In this document: in pieces, positions 7,689 through 17,742 of the stretch
How positions within the stretch are numbered: the stretch's first letter is position 1
How the letters are laid out: the number at the start of each line of letters is the position of its first letter
NCBI GenBank assembly: GCA_037443765.1
Contig: JBBINS010000002.1
Location: 8,386-72,385 of the forward strand
Origin: CAIKZZ01 sp037443765
GTDB taxonomy: Bacteria; Pseudomonadota; Gammaproteobacteria; Steroidobacterales; Steroidobacteraceae
Length of the DNA: 64,000 bases
Direction of reading: 5' to 3'
Translations under genes and position numbers: made by a program
The notes under the pieces: model-generated
The model's input: only the letters and a program-made list of their open reading frames with translations
Database searches by the model: none
What the model was told of the DNA's origin: nothing

Positions 7689-10409
7689 CTACCCGGTCGC
7701 CTGCAGGCCCTGGGCGATGCCGGCGATGCTGGCGATCAGTGCGTCCTGCAGGTCGAAGTCCTGCCGATCGGTCGCCCGCCAGCGCCGCAGCAGGTCGATT
7801 TGCATCAGGTGCATGGGGTCGACGTAGGGGTTGCGGAGCTTCATCGCCCGCTGGATCCCCGGTTCGCCGTCGAGCAGGCGTCGCTGGCCGCGCAACCGCA
7901 GCAGCCACTCGCGCGTGCGCTCGAACTCGGCGCGCACCGTCGTGAAGTGACCGCGGTGCGCCGGCGCGGCGAGCTCGGCGTACCACGCCGCGATGTCCAT
8001 GTCGGCCACCGTCATGCCGAACTCGACCTCGTCGAGGAGCAGCCCGAAGAACGACCACTGCGCGAGCATCCGCTCCAGTACCGGCGCACCGTGGCGCGCG
8101 GCCGCGGCGTCGAGCCCGGAGCCGATCCCGAACCATGCCGGCAACAGGTGGCGGCTCTGGCTCCAGGCGAAGCCCCACGGCACCGCGCGCAGCGCGTCGA
8201 GACCGGAGCGCCCCGCGCGGGTCGCCGGCCGCGACCCAATCTGCATCCGCTCGATGACGTCGATCGGCGTCGCGTCCCGGAAGTACTCGTAGAAGCCGTC
8301 GGCCCCGTGGACCAGGTCGCGGTACGCGGCGCGGCTCGCCGCCGCGAGGACGTCGAGCGCCTCGCCGAACACGGGCTCCGGCGCCGGCCGGGCGGGCCGG
8401 CCGGCGAGCGCCTGTAACGCGCCGCCGAGCGACTGCTCGAGGCTGCGCATCGCGATCGGCCGCAACGCGTAGCTCTGGTTGATCACCTCGCCCTGCTCGG
8501 TGACGCGCAGCACGCCGTGAAAGCTGCCGGGCGGCGCGCTCTTCAGGATCGTCTCGATTCGGTTCGTGCCGCGCCCGGTCGTGCTGCCGCGGCCGTGAAA
8601 CACGGTCAGCGCGACACCCGCCTCCGCCGCCGCCGCGGCCAGGGCGCCCTGCGCGCGATGCAGGGCCCAGCGCGACGCGGCGAAGCCGCTCTCCTTGTTG
8701 CTGTCGGCGTAGCCGATCATGACCACCTGCCGATCGCCGCGCGCGGCGATGTGGCGCCGGTAGATCGGCTCGGCCAGCAGCACGCGCAGCGTGCCGCCGC
8801 TGCCGTCGAGCGCGTCGACCGACTCGAACAGCGGAGCGACGTCGAGCGGCACCTCGCCGATCCGCTTGTCGACCATCTCCGCCCAGCGCGCGAGCAACAG
8901 CACCGACAGTACGTCGTCCGGCCCCGTCGCACCGCTGACCACGTAGTCGCCGATCGCCTCCCGGCCGTGCCGGTGGCGGCCGTGCATCAGCTGCTCGAAG
9001 ACCGCGAGCGTGCGACGCCCGACGGCATCGAGCGGGTGCGCCGGTCCCTCGTCCCGCTCGAGGGCGAGCCGTACGCGCTCGAGTCGCTCCGCGGCCGACC
9101 GGACGCCGAACTCGGCCTCTCCGAGCCCCTGCCCGACCACGGCGCGGTGGACATCCGCATGCTGGCGCACGTCGAGCGTCGCGAGATGGAAGCCGAAGGT
9201 TCCGACGCGCCGCAGCAGGCGCTCGACATGGAACAGTCCGGCGCGCGTGCCCTGGTTGCTGGCGAGGCTCTCGGCCATGACCTGCACGTCGGCGAGGAAC
9301 TGGCCGGCGTTCTCGTAGTGGTGCGGGCGTCCGTCGTAGGTATTGCGCAGGCGCGCGGCGAGCTGGGCACAGAACTGCCGGTACGGCATGCGGTCGTGGC
9401 GCGCCGGGGCGCCCTGCTGCGCCGCCGGCATCAGCATCGAGTACTGGTCGATGCGCGACTCCAGCGCCTTCGACACGCCGACCCGGCTCGCGCTCTGCGA
9501 CAGCCGCTCGCCGAGGCGCTGCACTTCGACGTAGTAGGCGTTGACGATCACCAGCTGCTGCCGCTGCAGCGTCTCGCGAATCGTCTTCGCGTGGACGTCG
9601 GGCGCGCCGTCCATGTCACCTCCGACCCACGAACCGAAGCGCAGCACCCGCGGCAGGTCGTGCGCGGTCAGCGTCGCGCCGAAAGCCTTCTCGATCGCGG
9701 TCGCGAGCTCCTCGTAGAAGCCGGGCAGGATGCGGTACAGGATCTCGGCGAGGAAGAACAGCACGTGCTCCCGCTCGTCGGCCACCGTCAGGCGCTCGCG
9801 CGGGTGCTCCTCGGTCTGCCAGCCGGAGGTGAGCTCGGTGCGGATCTGCTCCCAGGTCGCGCGCCGCTCGCCGGGCGTGATCGACGGATCCAGCCGATCG
9901 AGCAGCAGCTCCGCGATCTGCTGCTGCTTGCGCAGGATCGTGCGCCGGGTCGACTCGGTCGGATGCGCCGTGAACACCGGGTAGACGCACAGCTGCGACA
10001 GCCGCCCGCGGATGTCGGCGAGCGTGCAGCCGTCCTTCGCGAGGCGCGCGAGCGCGTCGTCGAGGCCCCCCGGCTGGGGCTGCGCCGAGTTGTTGAGGTA
10101 CTCGCGGCGTCGCCGGATCCGGTGCACCTTCTCGGCGAGGTTGACGACGTGGAACCAGGTCGAGAACGCGCGCACGAGGTCGCGCGCCTCCCTCGGGTCG
10201 CGGCCGCGTGTTCGCCGCAGCAGCTCCGCCTCGCCGCCGTCCACGCCCTCGCGTCGCTGGATCGCGGCGACGCGGTCGCCCTCGACCAGGTCGAAGCGCT
10301 CGCGTCCGCACTGCTCGAGGAGGATCTCGCCGACGAGGGCGCCGAGCGCGTGGACGTCCTCGCGTAGCGGCGCGTCCTTGGCGGGGAACTGGATGTTCTG
10401 ACGGTACAT
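7689..10409 (-). CDS. ppc: Phosphoenolpyruvate carboxylase
   Basis: A 906-residue anaplerotic enzyme that carboxylates PEP with bicarbonate to oxaloacetate. Clear landmarks are VFTAHPTE (residues 145-152, with the catalytic His), GSWVGGDMDGAPDV, the MIGYADSNKESGF block, FHGRGSTTGRG, LRVTEQGEVI, and the C-terminal IAGIAQGLQATG. The glycine-rich loop differs from the usual HGRGGS/TxGRGGGP: the residues after HGRG are S-T-T-G-R-G-T-N-R. The conserved Asp in GGDxDGNP is kept, but its neighbourhood reads MDGAPD. The catalytic His and Arg-rich loops are present, so activity is likely, perhaps with altered PEP-loop or effector behaviour. Confidence 0.94.
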   Translation of the reverse strand: MYRQNIQFPAKDAPLREDVHALGALVGEILLEQCGRERFDLVEGDRVAAIQRREGVDGGEAELLRRTRGRDPREARDLVRAFSTWFHVVNLAEKVHRIRRRREYLNNSAQPQPGGLDDALARLAKDGCTLADIRGRLSQLCVYPVFTAHPTESTRRTILRKQQQIAELLLDRLDPSITPGERRATWEQIRTELTSGWQTEEHPRERLTVADEREHVLFFLAEILYRILPGFYEELATAIEKAFGATLTAHDLPRVLRFGSWVGGDMDGAPDVHAKTIRETLQRQQLVIVNAYYVEVQRLGERLSQSASRVGVSKALESRIDQYSMLMPAAQQGAPARHDRMPYRQFCAQLAARLRNTYDGRPHHYENAGQFLADVQVMAESLASNQGTRAGLFHVERLLRRVGTFGFHLATLDVRQHADVHRAVVGQGLGEAEFGVRSAAERLERVRLALERDEGPAHPLDAVGRRTLAVFEQLMHGRHRHGREAIGDYVVSGATGPDDVLSVLLLARWAEMVDKRIGEVPLDVAPLFESVDALDGSGGTLRVLLAEPIYRRHIAARGDRQVVMIGYADSNKESGFAASRWALHRAQGALAAAAAEAGVALTVFHGRGSTTGRGTNRIETILKSAPPGSFHGVLRVTEQGEVINQSYALRPIAMRSLEQSLGGALQALAGRPARPAPEPVFGEALDVLAAASRAAYRDLVHGADGFYEYFRDATPIDVIERMQIGSRPATRAGRSGLDALRAVPWGFAWSQSRHLLPAWFGIGSGLDAAAARHGAPVLERMLAQWSFFGLLLDEVEFGMTVADMDIAAWYAELAAPAHRGHFTTVRAEFERTREWLLRLRGQRRLLDGEPGIQRAMKLRNPYVDPMHLMQIDLLRRWRATDRQDFDLQDALIASIAGIAQGLQATG

Positions 10410-10554
10410 CGCGGAGCAGCGGGGCCGGCGGGTCGGGGTGGGCGGCCCGAATGATATCAGGCGGCCTCCGGAGCCACGTCGCGGGTACCCCGCACCCGCC
10501 CCCGACGCCGCGAGGACTCGCGCCCGCCAGCGCCGCTGCGGCGCAAGCGCCGAA

Positions 10555-11205
10555 TCAGCGCGTCGCGCGCGTCGACCGCAGGGCCGCCGCCTGGCGTGCG
10601 AGCGCGGTCACCGCGCCGTAGTCGCGGGCGGCGAGCGCCGCTTGCGGGGCCAGCGAGGACATGCCGACGCAGAGCACGTTCGGCAGCGCGAGGTAGTCCG
10701 CGGCCGAGCGCAGGTCGATGCCGCCGGTCGGGCAGAAGCGCACGCCCGGGAACGGCGCGGCGAACGCCTTCAGCATCCCGACGCCGCCGGCGTGAGCCGC
10801 CGGAAAGAACTTCAGCGTGTCGAGCCCGGCGGCGAGCGCCGCCATCAGCTCCGTCGGCGTCGCGACGCCGGGGAGCATCGCGGCGCCTTGGCGCGCCCCT
10901 TCGGCGCAAAGCGCGGCGGAGAACCCGGGTGAGACGACGAACTGGCTGCCGGCCGTGAGCGCCGCGGCGAGTTGGGCCGCGTCGACGACGGTGCCGGCGC
11001 CCACGATCGCCTGCGGAACCTCCGCGCGGATCGCCGCGATCGCGGCCAGCGCCGCGCTCGAACGCAGCGTGACCTCGAGGACCGGCAGGCCGCCCGCGAT
11101 CAGCGCGCGCGCGAGCGGCACGGCCGTCTCGGCGTCGGTGATCGTCAGCACCGGAATCACCGGCGCCCGCGTCAGGATTTCGCCGATCCGAAGGCTCACA
11201 GACAT
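10555..11205 (-). CDS. eda: 2-dehydro-3-deoxy-phosphogluconate (KDPG) aldolase
   Basis: A 216-residue class I aldolase that splits KDPG to pyruvate and glyceraldehyde 3-phosphate, the last step of the Entner-Doudoroff pathway. The Schiff-base Lys is in LKFFPAAH (about residue 132), the general acid/base Glu is in LEVTLRS (about 44), and the phosphate site is seen in GAGTV and PTGGI. Its ATG at 11205 lies inside the end of edd, a 10-bp overlap, so the two genes are translationally coupled. A small hairpin (10530-10544, six-bp stem) without a T tract sits just after its stop. Confidence 0.95.
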   Translation of the reverse strand: MSVSLRIGEILTRAPVIPVLTITDAETAVPLARALIAGGLPVLEVTLRSSAALAAIAAIRAEVPQAIVGAGTVVDAAQLAAALTAGSQFVVSPGFSAALCAEGARQGAAMLPGVATPTELMAALAAGLDTLKFFPAAHAGGVGMLKAFAAPFPGVRFCPTGGIDLRSAADYLALPNVLCVGMSSLAPQAALAARDYGAVTALARQAAALRSTRATR

Positions 11206-13025
11206 GCCAGCGCTCCCCGTTCGGCATCGCCCACCGCGGCACGCAGCGTAGCGAACAACTCCCGCCCGTGTCCCGTCGTGGCCGCGCCGGACGGCACCGC
11301 CGCGGGCCTGGCCGCGAGCACCTCCGGCGCGAGGCGCACCTCGAGCGAGCGCGCCCCGGCGTCGAGCCGGATCAGGTCGCCGTCGCGCACCCGGGCGAGC
11401 GGCCCGCCCACCGCGCACTCCGGCGTCACGTGGATGGCCGCCGGCACCGAGCCGGAGGCACCCGACATGCGACCGTCGGTGACCAGCGCCACGCGGAAGC
11501 CGCGGCCCATCAGCGAGCCGAGGATCGGCGTCAGCTGGTGGAGTTCCGGCATGCCGTTGGCGCGCGGACCCTGGAAGCGCACGACGGCGACGAGGTCCCG
11601 GTCGAGCGCGCCGGCCGTAAACGCCGCGGTCAGCGCCTCCTGGCTGTCGAACACGACCGCTGGAGCCTCGACGACGTGGTCCTGCGGCGCGAGGGCGGAG
11701 GTCTTGATGACGCAGCGACCGAGGTTGCCGCGCAGCACGCGGGCTCCCCCTTCCGGGCTGAACGGCGCGCTGACCGGCCGCAGGACCTCGAGATCGAGGC
11801 TCGTCGCCGGCACGTCCCGCCAGCGCAGGGCCCCGTCGAGCAGTTGCGGGTCGCGCGTGTACGCCTCGAGGCCGCCGCCCATGATGGTCCGCGTGTCGCG
11901 GTGCAGGAGCCCGGCGTCGAGCAGTTCGCGGATCACGAAGCCCGTGCCGCCGGCCGCGTGGAAGTGGTTCACGTCGGCGACGCCGTTCGGATAGACGCGC
12001 GCGATCAGCGGCACGGCCGACGACAGGTCGTCGAAGTCGTCCCAGTTCACGACCAGGCCCGCGGCCGCCGCGATCGCGACCAGGTGGATCGTGTGGTTGG
12101 TCGAGCCACCGGTCGCGAGCAGCGTGACGATGCCATTGACGAGCGCGCGCTCGTCAACCATCCGGCCGAGCGACCGGTAGTCGTCGCCGAGCGCGGTGAT
12201 CGCGGCGAGCCGCGTCGCCGCGAACGCGGTCAGCGCGTCGCGCAGCGCCGTGCCGGGCGGCACGAAGGCGCTGCCGGGAACGTGCAGACCCATTGCCTCC
12301 ATCAGCATCTGGTTGCTGTTGGCGGTGCCGTAGAACGTGCAGGTGCCGGGCGCGTGATAGCTCTGCGCCTCGGCCTCGAGCAGCGCCTCGCGGCCGATCT
12401 TGCCCGCCGCGTAGTCGCGCCGCACTTGGGACTTCTCGGCGTTTGGCAGCCCGGACGGCATCGGGCCGGCCGGCACGAACACCACCGGCAGGTGGCCGAA
12501 GGACAGCGCGCCGATCAGCAATCCCGGGACGATCTTGTCGCAGACGCCGAGGCACGCGGCGCCGTCGAACGCGTCGTGGGTCAGGGCCACCGCCGTCGCC
12601 ATCGCGATCACGTCGCGGCTGAACAGCGACAGCTCCATGCCGGGCTGGCCCTGCGTGATGCCGTCGCACATCGCCGGGACGCCGCCCGCGAACTGCGCGA
12701 CCGCGCCCGCCTCGCGCGCCGCAAGCTTGATCAGCGCCGGGTAGTGCGCGAGCGGCTGGTGCGCCGACAGCAGGTCGTTGTAGGCGGAGACAATCGCGAG
12801 ATTGGGCCAGCGCGCACCGCGCAGCGCCGACTTGTCGTGCGCGCCCGCGGCCGCGAAGACGTGCGCGAGGTTCCCGCAGGAGAGCCGCCCGCGCGCCGCG
12901 CGGTGCGCGAGCGCCGCCTCGATCCGCTCGAGATAGGCCGCGCGCAGGGGCGCGCTGCGCGCCGCGATACGGGCCGTGACGTCGCGGACGACCGGGTGCA
13001 GAGTCGAAGGGGACGTCGAGGGCAC
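11196..13025 (-). CDS. edd: 6-phosphogluconate dehydratase
   Basis: A 609-residue member of the IlvD/Edd dehydratase family, at the length expected for Edd. It carries an iron-sulfur cluster and converts 6-phosphogluconate to KDPG. The cluster cysteines fall in AMCDGITQGQPGMELS (Cys about 120) and LGVCDKIVPG (Cys about 162); further family blocks include GTCTFYGTANSNQM, GGSTNHTIHL and DGRMSGASG. It is the first gene of the edd-eda operon, divergent from zwf. A 15-bp palindrome typical of HexR sites sits 35 bp before its start. Confidence 0.96.
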   Translation of the reverse strand: MPSTSPSTLHPVVRDVTARIAARSAPLRAAYLERIEAALAHRAARGRLSCGNLAHVFAAAGAHDKSALRGARWPNLAIVSAYNDLLSAHQPLAHYPALIKLAAREAGAVAQFAGGVPAMCDGITQGQPGMELSLFSRDVIAMATAVALTHDAFDGAACLGVCDKIVPGLLIGALSFGHLPVVFVPAGPMPSGLPNAEKSQVRRDYAAGKIGREALLEAEAQSYHAPGTCTFYGTANSNQMLMEAMGLHVPGSAFVPPGTALRDALTAFAATRLAAITALGDDYRSLGRMVDERALVNGIVTLLATGGSTNHTIHLVAIAAAAGLVVNWDDFDDLSSAVPLIARVYPNGVADVNHFHAAGGTGFVIRELLDAGLLHRDTRTIMGGGLEAYTRDPQLLDGALRWRDVPATSLDLEVLRPVSAPFSPEGGARVLRGNLGRCVIKTSALAPQDHVVEAPAVVFDSQEALTAAFTAGALDRDLVAVVRFQGPRANGMPELHQLTPILGSLMGRGFRVALVTDGRMSGASGSVPAAIHVTPECAVGGPLARVRDGDLIRLDAGARSLEVRLAPEVLAARPAAVPSGAATTGHGRELFATLRAAVGDAERGALACL

Positions 13026-13059
13026 GGCGGGGTTCCACTGGCACCGGATGGCAATTGCA

Positions 13060-13074
13060 TGTAGTTTATCTACA
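13060..13074. promoter_or_regulatory. Putative HexR operator upstream of edd
   Basis: The sequence TGTAGTTTATCTACA has perfect 5-bp inverted arms (TGTAG/CTACA) around an AT core and fits the HexR-type consensus TGTARTWWWAYTACA known from gammaproteobacteria. It lies 35 bp upstream of the edd start, in an AT-rich island (13050-13195) that contrasts with the GC-rich surroundings. A hexR-like gene is two genes away, which supports the assignment. Confidence 0.7.
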
Positions 13075-13177
13075 TTGTATGTCGATGTTCTATCGATGGA
13101 TGAAATTCACGTTATTAAATACAACCTGTTACAAACTTATTAACATAAGATGAAACCGCTGAAGCGAGCCAAGTCTT

Positions 13178-13192
13178 TGTATATTAACTACT
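13178..13192. promoter_or_regulatory. Second, weaker HexR-like site upstream of zwf
   Basis: TGTATATTAACTACT matches the same pattern as the site at 13060 with one arm imperfect. It sits immediately before the zwf start (ATG 13205), where a bound repressor could block both promoter and ribosome binding. TATATT within it could also serve as a -10 element. Confidence 0.5.
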
Positions 13193-13204
13193 GTGAGTAG
13201 GCCC

Positions 13205-14703
<1,499 letters not shown>

Positions 14704-14707
<4 letters not shown>

Positions 14708-15603
14708 GCGCGCGCACCCCGCCGCTCGAGGGCGAGGACGGCAACGCGCCGGACGCGGAGATCCTGAAGCGGATCCGCGGCTTGCGCGGGTCGCTGTCAC
14801 CGGCCGAGGCGCGCGTCGCGGACGCGGTACTCGCCGCACCCGCGTGGGTGCTGCAGAGCACGCTCACCGCGGTGGCCGCCCGCGCCGAAGTCAGCGACCC
14901 GACCGTGATCCGCTTTTGCCGCTCGCTCGGCCTCGACGGCTACCAGACGTTCCGGCTGCGGCTCGCGCACAGCCTCGGCAGCGGCGCCTCGTTCCTGCAC
15001 CGGGACATCGACCGCGGTGACTCGGCCGCCGACCTCGCCGCCAAGGTGTTCGAGCGCGCGGGGCGCACGCTGCGCGACGTGTCGGGCCAGCTCTCGCCCG
15101 CGCAGCTCGAGGCGGCCATCCGGCTGCTGGCCGGCGCGCGGCGCATCGAGTTCTACGGGCTCGGCAGCTCCGGCATCGTCGCCGCCGACGCGCGCCACAA
15201 GTTCTTCCGGCTGGGCCTGCAGGCCGTCTCCTACGCCGACGCGCACGTTCACGGCATGGCGGCGACGATGCTCGCGCGCGGCGACGTGGTGGTCGCGATT
15301 TCGAGCACCGGGCGCACGATCGACCTGATCTCGAGCGTCGAGCTCGCGCTCGAGGCCGGCGCCGACGTCATCGCGATCGCGCCGCCGGGCTCGCCGCTCG
15401 CGCAACGCTGCAGCGTACCGCTCGAGCTCGCGGTCGACGAGGACACCGACATCTACACGCCGATGACCACCCGGCTCGCGCAGCTGACGCTGATCGACGT
15501 GCTGTCGATCGGCGTCGCCTTGCGCCTCGGACCGGAGCTCGCGGCGCGGCTCGAGCGCGCCCGCGACAGCCTGCGCGACAAGCGCCTCAGCAAGGCCGAG
15601 TGA
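14704..15603 (+). CDS. hexR: RpiR-family regulator, HexR-like
   Basis: A 299-residue protein starting at a GTG that overlaps the zwf stop. The N-terminal HTH_6 domain (about residues 20-95) contains TAVAARAEVSDPTVIRFCRSLG, typical of RpiR repressors. The SIS domain (about 120-265) binds phosphosugars and shows FYGLGSSGIVAADARHKFFRLG and AISSTGRTIDL. HexR represses zwf and edd/eda and is released by KDPG. Coupling to zwf and the two palindromes in the edd/zwf divergent region make autoregulation through KDPG very likely. The symbol rests on context more than on sequence alone. Confidence 0.85.
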
Positions 15604-15695
15604 GTCGCACGCGCGCGGCCTGACCGGTCGCGGCGTGGCGCGTGCGGCGCGGCGGCGGATCGCTTACATTGTCCGGGTTTCCGCATTCCGGACCG

Positions 15696-16382
15696 ATGAT
15701 GGACGTCGACACCGCCTTACGCACCCGGGGCTCGACCCGTGCGTTCCTCTCCCGACCCGTCGCCCGCGCCACCATCGAGGCCGTCCTCGGCCAGGCGCGT
15801 TTTGCGCCGAGCGGCAGCAACATCCAGCCGTGGCAGGTGCACGTCGTCGCCGGCGTGGCGCGCGACGAGATCTGCCGAGCGGTCCGCGAGGCGGCGGCCG
15901 GGGCGTCGGGCGGCCCGTTCTGGCCTTACCAGTACTACCCCGCGGTGTGGCGGGAGCCGTATCTCGCCAGGCGCCGGGCCTGTGGCTGGGGTCTGTACAC
16001 GCTGCTCGGCATCGCTCGGGGTGACCGCGCGGCGATGCTCGCGCAGGAACGCCGGAACTACGAGTTCTTCGATGCGCCCGTCGGGCTGTTCTTCTTCATC
16101 GACGCCGACCTCGGCCCCGGCAGCTGGCTGGACTACGGCATGTTCCTGCAGTCGATCATGCTGGCCGCGACGGCGCACGGCCTCGCGACCTGCCCGCAGG
16201 CGTCCTGGGCGCCGTACCACGGCGTCGTCCGCGCGCAGCTGCGGGTCCCGGAGTCGCAGATGCTGATCTGCGGCATGGGCCTCGGCTACGCGGACCCGGC
16301 GGCGTCGGTGAACCGCTTCCGCCCGGAACGGCTCGCGGTCGACGAGTTCACCCATTGGCACGACGCCGCGGTGCGGGCTTGA
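15696..16382 (+). CDS. Nitroreductase family protein
   Basis: A 228-residue FMN-dependent oxidoreductase of the NfsA/NfnB fold. FMN phosphate contacts are visible in RGSTRAFLSRPV (R-x-S-x-R-x-F), and flavin/dimer contacts in FAPSGSNIQPWQVHVV. The C-terminal block ICGMGLGYADP is conserved in the nitroreductase subgroup. Two ATGs in tandem (15696, 15699) are both possible starts. Members reduce nitro-aromatics, quinones or enones with NAD(P)H; the true substrate is unknown. The next gene, a transporter, begins inside or at its stop codon, so the two form a coupled pair. Confidence 0.88.
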   Translation: MMDVDTALRTRGSTRAFLSRPVARATIEAVLGQARFAPSGSNIQPWQVHVVAGVARDEICRAVREAAAGASGGPFWPYQYYPAVWREPYLARRRACGWGLYTLLGIARGDRAAMLAQERRNYEFFDAPVGLFFFIDADLGPGSWLDYGMFLQSIMLAATAHGLATCPQASWAPYHGVVRAQLRVPESQMLICGMGLGYADPAASVNRFRPERLAVDEFTHWHDAAVRA

Positions 16383-17320
16383 GGCGCCTGCCGCCCGCCG
16401 GTGGTGGCGGTACGCTCGTCGGCATCGCGCTGACCATGATCGGCGCGGCCGGGTTCGCATCGAAGGGCGTCATCGCCAAGTACCTGTACGCGGACGGCTG
16501 GGGGGCCGACGCCGTGCTGACGACGAGGTCGCTGCTCGCGCTGCCGGTCATCGCCGCGTGGGCGCTGTGGGCCGCCGGACCGCGCGCCCTCTTGCGGCCA
16601 CCGCCGCGCGCCGCGATCGGCGCCGCGATCGCGGGTTGTCTGTGCTACTTCGTGGGCGCGATGCTCGACTTCCGCGCGCTGACGATGATCGACGCGAGCG
16701 TCGAACGCGTACTGCTGTTCTCTTACCCGTCGATGGTCGTCGTGCTGTACGCCGGGATCTACCGCGAGTGGCCGGAGCTGCGCTCGCTGGCGGCGCTCGT
16801 GATCACCTACGCCGGCATCTTCATGGTCGTCACGGGACTCGACGCCGGCGTGCTGCGCGGCAACGCCGCCGGCGGCGTGCTGGTGCTCGCCTGCGCGCTG
16901 ACGTCGGCACTCTATTACCTCGCGAGCGACCGCTGGACCGGCGCGATCGGCAGCGTCGCCTTCACTTTCTATGCCCTATCCGCGGCCACGGTGTGCCTGC
17001 TGATGCACCGCGTGGTGGCCGGCGGGGCCAGCGCGACGGTGTGGCATGCGCGCGACCTCTGGCTGCTGCTCGCGCTCGTCAGCGTCGCGACCGTCGTGCC
17101 GATGCTGGCCATGGCGGAGGGCGTGCGCCGCCTCGGCGCGCCGCGCGCCTCGGTCGTCGCAACGGTCGGCCCGCCGACGACGATCGTGCTCGGCGCGTGG
17201 CTGCTCGACGAGCGGCTGCGGCGCGCGCAATGGCTCGGCGTGGCGCTGATCGTCGCCGGCATTCTCGCGCTGGAACTCGCGAAGCGCCCCGCCGCTGCCG
17301 CCGGCAGCCGCGCTCCCTGA
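16379..17320 (+). CDS. EamA/DMT-superfamily transporter
   Basis: An inner-membrane protein of about 313 residues with ten predicted hydrophobic helices in two EamA repeats (for example LVGIALTMIGAAGFASKGVIAKYLY for the first, and VATVGPPTTIVLGAWLLDERL in the second, the typical P-x-x-x-x-x-x-G-x-x-L-x-E). No ATG is available before the first helix. A TTG at 16379 overlaps the nitroreductase stop (TTGA), and another TTG lies at 16355, so the start is uncertain. Members export or import amino acids, nucleosides and other metabolites. The coupled nitroreductase gives no clear substrate. Confidence 0.85.
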   Translation: MRRLPPAGGGGTLVGIALTMIGAAGFASKGVIAKYLYADGWGADAVLTTRSLLALPVIAAWALWAAGPRALLRPPPRAAIGAAIAGCLCYFVGAMLDFRALTMIDASVERVLLFSYPSMVVVLYAGIYREWPELRSLAALVITYAGIFMVVTGLDAGVLRGNAAGGVLVLACALTSALYYLASDRWTGAIGSVAFTFYALSAATVCLLMHRVVAGGASATVWHARDLWLLLALVSVATVVPMLAMAEGVRRLGAPRASVVATVGPPTTIVLGAWLLDERLRRAQWLGVALIVAGILALELAKRPAAAAGSRAP

Positions 17321-17324
17321 GCCC

Positions 17325-17340
17325 CGCGGCCGAGGCCGCG
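17325..17340. terminator. GC hairpin between convergent genes
   Basis: CGCGGCC and GGCCGCG form a 7-bp stem exactly between the stop of the EamA gene and the stop of the convergent sirB2-like gene. There is no T tract in either direction, so it is only a weak candidate for a bidirectional terminator. Confidence 0.35.
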
Positions 17341-17341
17341 C

Positions 17342-17734
17342 CTACCAGCGACGCGGGTCGGGGTCGTGGTGCAGCGCCGTACCGACGATGTAGCCAAGCG
17401 CCGCCAGTGCGCCGACGAGCGCGACGGTGCGGACCAGCGGGGTCCGGCCGCGCCGAATCGCGATCGAGCCGAGCACGACGTAGACGACCAGCGCCAACAC
17501 CTTCGCGGTCAGCCAGGCAGCGACGAACGGATACTGCCTCAGGATCAGCGACAGGAGCACGGCGCTCGCCAGCAGCACAGTGTCCACCACGTGCGGCGCG
17601 ATCCTGAGCAGCGGATGCTGCAGCAGCGCCGAGTCCGCGAACCGCAGCGCCGCGCGCAGCACGAACAGGCTGATCGACGTAACGACCGCAGCGACGTGCA
17701 GCGCCTTCAGCTCGACGTAGAAGCCCGCCAGCAT
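17342..17734 (-). CDS. SirB2 family membrane protein
   Basis: A 130-residue inner-membrane protein with four hydrophobic helices. The opening LKALHVAAVVTSISLFVLRA and the H-V-V-D-T-V-L-L block (PHVVDTVLLASAV) are the conserved SirB/SirB2 features. The family is widespread in proteobacteria with no firm biochemical role. It begins 8 bp after the AgmX-domain gene and is the last gene of the envelope-machine operon; whether it takes part in that machine or just shares the transcript is unknown. Confidence 0.8.
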   Translation of the reverse strand: MLAGFYVELKALHVAAVVTSISLFVLRAALRFADSALLQHPLLRIAPHVVDTVLLASAVLLSLILRQYPFVAAWLTAKVLALVVYVVLGSIAIRRGRTPLVRTVALVGALAALGYIVGTALHHDPDPRRW

Positions 17735-17742
17735 CCCGGCGG

